DNA from: Nonomuraea turcica
GTDB lineage: Bacteria; Actinomycetota; Actinomycetes; Streptosporangiales; Streptosporangiaceae
Length of the DNA stretch: 64,000 nucleotides
Assembly (NCBI RefSeq): GCF_030718205.1
Contig: NZ_JAUZQF010000007.1
Span: 186,001-250,000, forward strand
Direction: 5' to 3'
Part shown: one piece after another, positions 41,546 to 48,798 of the stretch
Numbering within the stretch: position 1 is the first letter of the stretch
Layout of the letters: each line of letters begins with the position of its first letter
Notes under the pieces: model-generated
Databases searched by the model: none
What the model was told of the DNA's origin: nothing
Seen by the model: only the letters and a program-made list of their open reading frames with translations
Made by a program: the position numbers and the translations under genes

Positions 41546-41567
41546 GTGGCGCTCAGTTGGTAGAGCA
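41546..41567 (+). other. Isolated tRNA 5'-half-like sequence (D-arm)
   Basis: GTGGCGCTCAGTTGGTAGAG plus CA has the D-stem GCTC/GAGC and the D-loop AGTTGGTA of actinobacterial tRNAs, but no anticodon or T arm follows. It is a fragment, not a tRNA gene. Confidence 0.55.
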
Positions 41568-41689
41568 TTCTCGACAATCCGGACTTAACCCTTCATCCTG
41601 GGATATAACCGCAGCATGCGCGACATATCCGTGGAACAAACTCGAAACCTTTCCACGGCACTGTGAGAGCCTCTGGAAAGGGGGCGGCA

Positions 41690-42298
41690 ATGCTGCTGCG
41701 ACTGAGGGTGTCGCTGCCGGATCGGCCAGGCGGGCTGGGGCAGGTGGCCAAGGCGCTGGGCACACTCGGTGCCGACATCCTGCAGGTCACTGTGCTGGAA
41801 CGCGAGGCGGGACGTGCCGTGGATGACTTCACCGTCTCCTGGCCCGGTCCGGTGACCGCGTCGGAGGCGCGCGAGCGGCTGTCGGCCGTGCCCGGCGTAC
41901 GGGTTGAGGGGGTCTGGGCGACCAAGGAGGTGCCGGGCTCGGCGTTGGACTACGACCTGCTCATGCATGTCGTGGCCGAGCCGGGCCGGGGCTTCGCCAC
42001 GCTGGTGGACGCGCTGCCGGGGCTGTGCGGGGCGGAGTGGTCGCTCGCGGTGGCCGACGGCGCCGTACAGCATGCCTCGCTGGCGGCTCCCGCCGAGTTC
42101 GACCTGCCGGAGCCGCCGCCGCGGGCCGTCTCGCTGGCCGCCCGCGAGCTGCGGCTGATGCTGCTGCCGGTGGTGGCGCATGGCATGCACGTGGTCGTGG
42201 CCCGCGCCGAGGGCCCGGTGTTCCATCGCGCGGAGTTGGAACGTGCCGCCCGCATCGTGGACGTGGTCGCCAAGCTGGCCGCCCGCGCGACGGCTTAA
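41690..42298 (+). CDS. ACT-domain protein
   Basis: The product has 202 residues. The N-terminal ACT domain (LRLRVSLPDRPGGLGQVAKA, about residues 3-22, and DILQVTVLERE) is the small-ligand, often amino-acid-binding fold. The C-terminal half (LLMHVVAEPGRGF to AARIVDVVAKLA) resembles a sensor or GAF-like segment seen in actinobacterial ACT proteins. The ATG at 41690 has GGAAAGGGGG upstream. It overlaps the convergent ArsR gene by 4 nt. Role probably regulatory, unproven. Confidence 0.85.
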   Translation: MLLRLRVSLPDRPGGLGQVAKALGTLGADILQVTVLEREAGRAVDDFTVSWPGPVTASEARERLSAVPGVRVEGVWATKEVPGSALDYDLLMHVVAEPGRGFATLVDALPGLCGAEWSLAVADGAVQHASLAAPAEFDLPEPPPRAVSLAARELRLMLLPVVAHGMHVVVARAEGPVFHRAELERAARIVDVVAKLAARATA

Positions 42299-42657
42299 TC
42301 ATGGCGGGGGAGTCCCGAGACCTCGTGGTCGGCGTGGAACAGGGCCTCCGCGATGAGGGCTCGCACGTGGGAGTCCCGGGCCCGGTAGAGCACCCGGCGG
42401 CCGTCTCGCCGGGTGTCCACCAGGCCGGCCAGTCGGAGCTTGGCCAGGTGCTGGGACACCGATGGGCGGGGCGCGCCGATGGATTGGGCAAGTGAGTTCA
42501 CATCCTGCTCGCCGGATGACAACAGCCACATCAGCCTGAGCCGTGTCGCGTCGCTGAGCATGCGGAAGGCGTCAACGGCCGCGTTCACCTGGGCGAGGGT
42601 GGGTTGTTCTTGCTCCTGCGACTGGTTGGCACCTGAGGTGTTGTCGCGTGCGTACAT
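42295..42657 (-). CDS. ArsR/SmtB-family zinc (cobalt)-sensing repressor
   Basis: This 120-residue winged-helix repressor has VNSLAQSIGAPRPSVSQHLAK as its HTH region. The last helix reads DSHVRALIAEALFHADH. Its Asp, His, His, His spacing (D-x-H-x10-H-x2-H) is exactly the alpha5 metal site of SmtB/CzrA zinc sensors. It is divergent from a cation diffusion facilitator, the expected target. There is no alpha3 Cys box, so arsenic or cadmium sensing is unlikely. Confidence 0.9.
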   Translation of the reverse strand: MYARDNTSGANQSQEQEQPTLAQVNAAVDAFRMLSDATRLRLMWLLSSGEQDVNSLAQSIGAPRPSVSQHLAKLRLAGLVDTRRDGRRVLYRARDSHVRALIAEALFHADHEVSGLPRHD

Positions 42658-42706
42658 GACTACATATCCTGGTCAAAAGGGATGAAGTGCGCAAGTGAGG
42701 GATGCC

Positions 42707-43906
42707 ATGGCTGATCAGCGGGATTCCGGCTCGACACCGCAGGACGCTCATCCGGACGGGCAGGCGCATGGCCATGGACACGGCCATGGACACGGGCATG
42801 GCCATGAGCATGGGCATGGGCACGGTGGTGGGCAGGCTCAAGCGCACGGGCACGGGGATGGGCGCGAAGGCGGCCATGGGCACGGGCACGCGAGCGGGGA
42901 GACGTTCGGGCGGCGTGGGCCGAAGGCGGCGCTGAGCTGGATGGCGCACGCCATCGCGCCGCACAGCCATGACAGCGCCGACAAGACGGACGCCGCGCTG
43001 GAGTCCAGCAGCCGCGGCATGCGCGTGCTCGCCATCTCGTTCGCGGTGTTGATGGCCACCGCCGCCGTCCAAGCCGTGATCGTCCTGGCGTCCGGCTCGG
43101 TCGCGCTCCTCGGCGACACCCTGCACAATTTCGCCGACGCGCTCACGGCCGTGCCGCTGGCCATCGCGTTCTCGGTGGGCCGCCGCGCGGCCACCCGCCG
43201 CTTCACCTACGGGTACGGCCGCGCGGAGGATCTCGCGGGCATCGTCATCGTCATGCTCATCGCCGCCTCGGCGGGCTTGGCCGGGTACGAGGCGATCAAG
43301 CGGCTGCTCGATCCCCAGGACATCCAGGCGCTCTGGTGGGTGGCCGGCGCGGGCGTGGTGGGGTTCCTCGGCAACGAGTGGGTGGCCAGATACCGCATCA
43401 AGGTGGGGCGGGAGATCGGCTCGGCCGCGCTGGTCGCCGACGGTCTGCACGCCAGGACCGACGGCTTCACCTCGCTCGCGGTCCTCCTGGGGGCGGGCGG
43501 CGCCGGGCTCGGGTTCCCCATCGCCGACCCGATCGTGGGCCTGCTGATCACCGGCGCCATCTGCTTCGTCCTGCGCGACGCCGCCCGCGAGATCTACCAC
43601 CGGCTCATGGACGCCGTGGACCCCGCGCTCGTGGACGCCGCCGAACGCATCATCGCCGGGGTGAAGGGCGTCCAGCGGGTCGGCTCGATCAGGCTGCGCT
43701 GGATCGGGCACGCGCTCCACGCCGAGGTGGAGATCCTCGTGGATCACGACATGTCGGTTGTAGACGCCCACGCGGTGGCGGTCGAGGCCGAGCACCACCT
43801 GATCCACGAGCTGCCCCGCCTGCGAGCCGCCACCGTCCACACCGACCCCTACGGCCCGGCCGGCACCGACCACCACGCCACCCTCTCCACCCACCGCACC
43901 ACCTGA
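42707..43906 (+). CDS. Cation diffusion facilitator (Zn2+/Co2+ exporter)
   Basis: This 399-residue CDF exporter has a histidine-rich N-terminus (alternating His-Gly from about residue 21), six transmembrane helices and a C-terminal cytoplasmic domain. The metal sites are seen as LLGDTLHNFADAL (HxxxD) and LVADGLHARTDGFTSLAVL (DxxxHxxxD). The ATG at 42707 has GAGGGA upstream; a GTG 12 nt earlier is the alternative. Divergence from the SmtB-like ArsR gene, 49 bp away, points to zinc-induced expression. Confidence 0.93.
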   Translation: MADQRDSGSTPQDAHPDGQAHGHGHGHGHGHGHEHGHGHGGGQAQAHGHGDGREGGHGHGHASGETFGRRGPKAALSWMAHAIAPHSHDSADKTDAALESSSRGMRVLAISFAVLMATAAVQAVIVLASGSVALLGDTLHNFADALTAVPLAIAFSVGRRAATRRFTYGYGRAEDLAGIVIVMLIAASAGLAGYEAIKRLLDPQDIQALWWVAGAGVVGFLGNEWVARYRIKVGREIGSAALVADGLHARTDGFTSLAVLLGAGGAGLGFPIADPIVGLLITGAICFVLRDAAREIYHRLMDAVDPALVDAAERIIAGVKGVQRVGSIRLRWIGHALHAEVEILVDHDMSVVDAHAVAVEAEHHLIHELPRLRAATVHTDPYGPAGTDHHATLSTHRTT

Positions 43907-44005
43907 TCCCGGCGTGGTGCCGACGTGGGCGGCGACGTGCGGCGCCCAGATGCGCAGACGACATGGTTGTCGCCGGAGCGCAGCATCACCGGGGTCGGTG
44001 CCGGT

Positions 44006-45325
44006 ATGTTGAGGCGGGTGTCCGCCACCCCCGCCCAGCGCTCCTCATCGTCGTCCAGCACCAGGCTGGCCTGGCTTGACGCCTTGCGTGGCATCGGCGC
44101 GCTCGCCGTCGTGGCCGAGCATCTGCTCCCGTGGTTCCTCCCGGCCCTCAGGCCGTACTGGTTCAACCTGGGCGTTTACGGCATCCTGGTGTTCTTCCTG
44201 GTCAGCGGCTACATCATCCCCACATCGCTGGAGCGGCACGGCGACGTACGCGCCTTCTGGATCAGCCGGATCTTCCGCCTCTACCCGCTCTATCTGAGCG
44301 TGATCGCGCTGGTGCTGGCCCTGGCCTGGTGGGTGCCGGTGCGCGGGGAGGTGCCGCGCGACGGGAGCGCGGTGGCGGCGCACGCGACCATGCTGCTCGA
44401 CGTCGTGAGCGTGGGCGGCGTGGCCGACACGATGTGGACGCTCTCATACGAGATGGTGTTCTATCTGCTGGTCACCGCGCTGTTCCTGGCGGGCGCGCAT
44501 CACCGCAGCGGGCAGCTGTCCATGGCGTTCGCGGCCGGGGCCGTGGTCGTGGGGTTGGTGGCGTCGGGTGCGGTGCTCGTGGGCGGCTGGCCCGCGTACG
44601 TGTCGGCAGGGGTGTTCGCGGCCGGGCTGGCCTGTGTGATGTGGGGCCGGGCGCGTACGGTCGCCGCCTGCGTGCTGGGCCTGATGGCGCTGGCGGCGCT
44701 GCTGCTGAGCAGCCGGGTGCCGTGGCTGGGGACGGCGGTGCTGGCGGTCATGTTCGCGGGCACGGCCATCCACCGCTGGGAACGCGGCACGGGCGGGCTG
44801 TGGCCGGTGGCGGTCACGACGGCGCTGGTGGCGATCGCGCCCTTGTGGGCCATCGAGAGCGGCTGGTGGTGGGTCCAGGCGGACGTGTGGCTCACCACGA
44901 TCGCGCTGGCCGGGGCAACGTTCGCGGGCATGATGGCGCTGCGCGGGCGGCGGCCGCCCAGGATGCTCGTCTGGCTCGGCCTGGTCAGCTACTCGCTCTA
45001 CCTGGTGCACCATCCGCTGCTGAAGTACTTCGTGGAGATCACCGGCGACCTGCGGCAGGCGGATCCGCCGTACCAGCTGAGCATGGCGGCGCTGGCCCTG
45101 GCGGTGGTGCTGGGCGTGAGCGCGCTGGCCTACCGCTTCGTCGAGCGGCCAGGGCAGGCGCTGGGCCGGCGCCTGTCAGGCCGGGACGCCCGCGGGCTCG
45201 AGCGCCGCGCCGATCTCGGGGTGGCGGGACAGGACCCGGGCCACGACGGGGTCCTCGGCCATGAGGAAGGCGAGGTGCCTGACGGCGTGCGCGACCACAT
45301 TGGCCAGGGCGACGTGGTGAGGTGA
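44006..45325 (+). CDS. Acyltransferase family 3 (OafA-type) membrane protein
   Basis: This integral membrane O-acyltransferase of about 439 residues has LAWLDALRGIGALAVVAEH (catalytic His), FFLVSGYIIPTSLERHGD, and FWISRIFRLYPLYLS, followed by some ten helices and the end LVHHPLLKYFVE. It probably acylates cell-surface sugars. The usual C-terminus would be near FVERPGQALGRRLSG. Here the frame runs on about 47 hydrophilic residues, antisense to the gene at 45176, which suggests loss of the original stop. The start is uncertain: ATG 44006 or GTG 44018, with no clear ribosome binding site. Confidence 0.82.
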   Translation: MLRRVSATPAQRSSSSSSTRLAWLDALRGIGALAVVAEHLLPWFLPALRPYWFNLGVYGILVFFLVSGYIIPTSLERHGDVRAFWISRIFRLYPLYLSVIALVLALAWWVPVRGEVPRDGSAVAAHATMLLDVVSVGGVADTMWTLSYEMVFYLLVTALFLAGAHHRSGQLSMAFAAGAVVVGLVASGAVLVGGWPAYVSAGVFAAGLACVMWGRARTVAACVLGLMALAALLLSSRVPWLGTAVLAVMFAGTAIHRWERGTGGLWPVAVTTALVAIAPLWAIESGWWWVQADVWLTTIALAGATFAGMMALRGRRPPRMLVWLGLVSYSLYLVHHPLLKYFVEITGDLRQADPPYQLSMAALALAVVLGVSALAYRFVERPGQALGRRLSGRDARGLERRADLGVAGQDPGHDGVLGHEEGEVPDGVRDHIGQGDVVR

Positions 45326-45616
45326 CGGCGTGGCGGGCGCCTGGCCGCGGGCGATCTCCAGCACGGGCACCTCGATCGCGGGCAACCAGGGCGACGGATC
45401 GGGGCAGACGGCGTAGGTGAGCACGATCTGGCCGCCCGGCTCGTACCGCCAGCTGGTGGAATGCAGCACGATGCCCGGATCGGCGGCCGTCACGCCGCTG
45501 AGCCGCCGCGCAGCCTCGTCCGGGCTCTCGCCGCGTCCTGGTCTGGTCATGGCACGCCGGTACGACCAGCGATTGTCGGTGCCCGCCCGTAGCATGAGCG
45601 TCTCAACCGAGACCAC
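45176..45616 (-). CDS. Conserved actinobacterial hypothetical protein
   Basis: This 146-residue cytosolic protein contains TMLRAGTDNRWSYRRAMTRP-like N-terminal residues, IVLHSTSWRYEPGGQIVLTY and PHHVALANVVAHAVRHLAFL. These segments look like a compact alpha/beta domain known only as uncharacterised in actinomycetes. The GTG at 45616 has GGGGAG upstream. Its 3' 150 nt are antisense to the acyltransferase gene extension. Function unknown. Confidence 0.6.
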   Translation of the reverse strand: MVSVETLMLRAGTDNRWSYRRAMTRPGRGESPDEAARRLSGVTAADPGIVLHSTSWRYEPGGQIVLTYAVCPDPSPWLPAIEVPVLEIARGQAPATPSPHHVALANVVAHAVRHLAFLMAEDPVVARVLSRHPEIGAALEPAGVPA

Positions 45617-45750
45617 GTGTCTCCCCGTCACTGCCAACAACTTACTGCAATGCCTATGCAACTGCGTCTGTAACGCATGTGTCTCCTGGTCTTGAACAGC
45701 GCGGAGAGCCCCGCTGTAGTCGATGGCGTGCGAGAGAGAGGCCGACAGTC

Positions 45751-46941
45751 ATGCCGGGTCTGCTGGTGCTGATGGGGTCGGGCGAGACGAGCCCGACCAT
45801 GGTCGAGATCCACCGCGCCGCGGCGCGGACCCTGCGCGCCGGAGCGCGGGCCGTGCTGCTCGACACTCCTTACGCCTTCCAGGAAAACCGTGCCGACATC
45901 TCCGCCCGCGCCTGCCGATACTTCGCCCGCAGCGTCGGCCTGGAGGTCGAGGTGGCCTCCGGGATCACCGGCGCCGACTGGGTGTTCTCCGGCCCGGGCA
46001 GCCCCACCTACGCGCTGGACCGGTGGGCCGACTCCGGGGTCGCCGGCGACCTGCGGGCCCGCGTGCGCGCACGTCAGGGCGTGACCGTGCTGGCCTCGGC
46101 GGCGGCGTGCACGGCGGGGCTGGCCACCGTGCCGGTCTACGAGATCTACAAGGTGGGGGCGGAGCCTCATTGGCGCGAGGGTATCGGCCTGCTGGAGCCG
46201 CTGGGGCTGCAGGCCGTGCTGATCCCCCACTTCGACAACGCCGAGGGCGGCACTCATGACACCCGCTACTGCTACCTGGGCGAGCGCCGGCTGTCCCGCC
46301 TGGAGCGCGAGTTGCCGGCCGGCACCGCGGTCCTGGGGCTCGACGAGCACACGGCGGTCGTCATCGACCTGGACGGCGAGACGGTCCAGGTGGCCGGCCG
46401 CGGCGGGCTGACCGTCCGGCGGCCGGGCTCGGTGGTGGTGTTGCCGGCGGGGACCCGTACCGACCTCGCCGAGATCCGCCGCCTGGCCGAGGGGGGCGCG
46501 GGGACGGCCTCCGCGCCGCCGCCGGTTGACGAGGAGGTCACACCTGCCGAGATCACGCTGGAGGAGACGATCCGGTCCTGCGAGGAGCGGTTCAAGGCGG
46601 CCGCGGCCGAGCCGGACATGGTCGCGGCCGCGCAGACCGTGCTCGATCTCGAGGCCGAGCTCGTCAAGTGGGCGGCCGACACCGAAGAGGACGCGGGCGG
46701 GGTGGATCAGGCCAGAGAGCTGATGCGGCTGCTCATCGGCCGGCTCGGCGAGCTCGCCTCGAGGACCGATCAGCGTGCGGCGGGTCTCCGGTCCCTGGTG
46801 GAGCCGCTGGTCTCACTGCGCGCGGAGTTGCGGGAGGCGGGACGCTACGACGTGGCGGACGCGCTGAGGGCGGCGATGCACGCGGGCGGCGTCGTCGTGG
46901 AGGACACCCCGGACGGCCCCCGATGGACTACTGCGCTGTGA
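45751..46941 (+). CDS. Peptidase S51/cyanophycinase-like protein fused to CysRS-like C-terminal domain
   Basis: The product has 396 residues. The N-terminal two thirds resemble peptidase S51/type 1 glutamine-amidotransferase-like proteins (LVLMGSGETSP, FSGPGSPTYALDRW, LASAAACTAGL as the nucleophile region, IPHFDNAEGGTHDTRY). From about residue 265 the sequence becomes a helical region ending RYDVADALRAAMHAGGVVVE followed by DTPDGPRW. That matches the DALR_2 and C-terminal end of actinobacterial cysteinyl-tRNA synthetase. The ATG has GAGAGAGG upstream. The substrate and the purpose of the tRNA-synthetase-like tail are unknown. Confidence 0.8.
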   Translation: MPGLLVLMGSGETSPTMVEIHRAAARTLRAGARAVLLDTPYAFQENRADISARACRYFARSVGLEVEVASGITGADWVFSGPGSPTYALDRWADSGVAGDLRARVRARQGVTVLASAAACTAGLATVPVYEIYKVGAEPHWREGIGLLEPLGLQAVLIPHFDNAEGGTHDTRYCYLGERRLSRLERELPAGTAVLGLDEHTAVVIDLDGETVQVAGRGGLTVRRPGSVVVLPAGTRTDLAEIRRLAEGGAGTASAPPPVDEEVTPAEITLEETIRSCEERFKAAAAEPDMVAAAQTVLDLEAELVKWAADTEEDAGGVDQARELMRLLIGRLGELASRTDQRAAGLRSLVEPLVSLRAELREAGRYDVADALRAAMHAGGVVVEDTPDGPRWTTAL

Positions 46942-47159
46942 GGCGCTGCCCATCCGGAGCGGCGGAAGGGATTGGTCAGGCGCGGATCATGGAACCCGCT
47001 GACGGCTCCGGCGAAAGCACGGTAACGTGGCGCCATCGCTTGCTGTGCTCGTGGCGCTGCACCAAGTCACGAGGAAGGCGATGAGGCGGTCCGTGTCACA
47101 GGTGGACGAAGAAGCCGGGCACCGCGCCGAACGCGCGCGCTAGGACGGCCCGCCGCCGC

Positions 47160-47459
47160 TCAGGCCGACGCCTCCCAGACGGCTTCGAAGGAGGACTCGG
47201 GGATCTCCGTCAGCTCCCAGATCTCCAGCGGCTGATCCGTGAGAAACCCCCGCTCGTCCTGCAGATGGCCCCACCAGTAGCGGCGGGCGAGGCGATCGGC
47301 GCCGACCTCGACCTGCCGGACCGCCCAGTGTTCGCCGTCGCCCTCGACGCTTTCGAAGAGCCAGGCGCGGCCGTCCTCGTCGGCCATGTGCCAGTAGTGG
47401 CGGGGGGTGTCGGACTCGGCGAGCTGCCTGACCAGTGGTTGCCGGAGATCGTGGTGCAT
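47160..47459 (-). CDS. Small conserved protein, possibly DUF6881-like
   Basis: The 99-residue product is acidic and rich in aromatic residues (YWHMADEDGRAWLFESV, VRQVEVGADRLARRYWWGH, FEAVWEAS). The pattern of a short beta-sheet domain ending in a helix with FEAVW recalls DUF6881-type proteins of actinomycetes, often near toxin or immunity genes. That resemblance is weak. It stands alone, 32 nt after the beta-helix gene on the same strand. Confidence 0.6.
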   Translation of the reverse strand: MHHDLRQPLVRQLAESDTPRHYWHMADEDGRAWLFESVEGDGEHWAVRQVEVGADRLARRYWWGHLQDERGFLTDQPLEIWELTEIPESSFEAVWEASA

Positions 47460-47490
47460 GGGCCCACTTTAGAGATCGGCGCCGTCAAAA

Positions 47491-48741
47491 CTAGCGCTGG
47501 TACGCCCCGGCGTCCGGTGAGCCGGCCACGGGCTTGCCCGCCGCGTCCTTGGCGACGGCCTTGCCCCCGTACCACTTGGCGGTGAGCGCGAGGCCTCGGT
47601 CGAGCGCCGGGGAGCCGGGCCGCAGGCGCAGGTCCGTGCGGGAGACGAACTGCGGGTTCGCCATCACCGACTTGGGGCCGAGCTTGAACTTGGCCGTGCG
47701 GCCCTGGTAAACGCTGCCGGCCTCGTCCGCGCCCCGGCCGTCCTCCCAGCCGGCTTCCCCGCCCACGACGACGACGTTGTTGCGGAGCTTGAGTATCGAC
47801 GGGGAGCAGCCGTCGTGGCAGGACCAGCCGATAGTGTCCTTGGCCGGCAGGTAGACCGAGTTGTGCACGGCGAGCGTGCCCTTGACGGGTCCGACGATGT
47901 GGCGGGCGCCGCGGGTGATGAGGAAGGAGCCACGGCTGCGCGAGGAGGTCACGACATTGAAGGCGTAGACGTTGCCGGTGGCGGTCTTGCCCTTCTGGGC
48001 TCCCAGCTCGGTGAAGGTCTCGTTGTCCCTGGCGATGTTGTGGGTGACGCGGTTGCGGTCGCCGTTGAAGATCTCGACGGCGGCCCCGTCGGTGCCGTAG
48101 TCCTGGCTCTTGGCGAAGCTGCCGGTGATGGTGTTGCCGGTGACGACGTTGTCGTCACCGTTGAGCAGCACGCCGAAGGCGCCGGAGTCGTTGTCGCCGC
48201 CCTCGTCGTTGACGCTCATCCGGTTGTTGTCGGTCAGCACGCTGTCGCGGATGGTGTTGCGCGAGCCGGCGGCCGTGACGAACACGCCGGCGATGTTGCG
48301 GTCGGCCTGCACACCGGTCAGCTCGTTGTGGTCGCCGTCGATCTGGAAGCCGGCCCAGCGGCAGCCGGAGGCCCGCAAGCCGCTGACCCGCCAGTGATCT
48401 CCCGAGATCACGACGCAGTCCGCCTCATCGCCGCTGATCTTGGCGAGCGTGCCCTTGCCGTACGGCTTGATGGAGATCGGCCGGGCCGCGGTGCCCTTGG
48501 CCGCCAGGGTGAGCGTGCCCGTGAAGGCGCTGCCGCGCTTGACGGCTACGGTGTCGCCGGGCTTGAGGTCGGCCGCGTTGACCTTGTCCAGCGACTTCCA
48601 CGGCGCGGTCGCGCTGGTGCCCGCGGCGGCGTCGTCACCCGCCCTGGAGTCCACGTAGTACGTCGTGCCCGCCTGGGCTGACGCCGTGACCGGTACGGCA
48701 GACAGGAGCGAAGCCATGACGGCTACGGACAACACCCTCAT
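47491..48741 (-). CDS. Secreted right-handed parallel beta-helix protein (pectate-lyase-like)
   Basis: This 416-residue exported protein has a Sec signal peptide at residues 1-23 (hydrophobic VAVMASLLSAVPVTASAQA). The mature part starts TTYYVDSRAGDDAAAGTSAT, the usual opening of PL9-like and DUF1565 beta-helix proteins. Rungs with repeated NTI, NVV and NNVV turns follow (GDDNVVTGNTITGS, NGDRNRVTHNIARDN). The fold binds or cleaves polysaccharides, but no catalytic residues can be assigned. Neighbours are starch- and maltose-related. Confidence 0.85.
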   Translation of the reverse strand: MRVLSVAVMASLLSAVPVTASAQAGTTYYVDSRAGDDAAAGTSATAPWKSLDKVNAADLKPGDTVAVKRGSAFTGTLTLAAKGTAARPISIKPYGKGTLAKISGDEADCVVISGDHWRVSGLRASGCRWAGFQIDGDHNELTGVQADRNIAGVFVTAAGSRNTIRDSVLTDNNRMSVNDEGGDNDSGAFGVLLNGDDNVVTGNTITGSFAKSQDYGTDGAAVEIFNGDRNRVTHNIARDNETFTELGAQKGKTATGNVYAFNVVTSSRSRGSFLITRGARHIVGPVKGTLAVHNSVYLPAKDTIGWSCHDGCSPSILKLRNNVVVVGGEAGWEDGRGADEAGSVYQGRTAKFKLGPKSVMANPQFVSRTDLRLRPGSPALDRGLALTAKWYGGKAVAKDAAGKPVAGSPDAGAYQR

Positions 48742-48798
48742 ACGTGCACACCACTATCTAGTTAAAGCGCGGAATAGGCAGAGGACACCGTAGCGTGA

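Noticed and set aside
43925-44005. Extra N-terminal codons of the acyltransferase
   Set aside because: The extension is hydrophilic, not typical of the family and overlaps sequence with no start signal; a start at 44006 or 44018 is more likely.
47081-47143. 20-codon frame with GAGGAAGG upstream
   Set aside because: Spacing to ATG is only about 2 nt, it is very short and has no conserved features; the surrounding 46942-47159 spacer shows nothing else.
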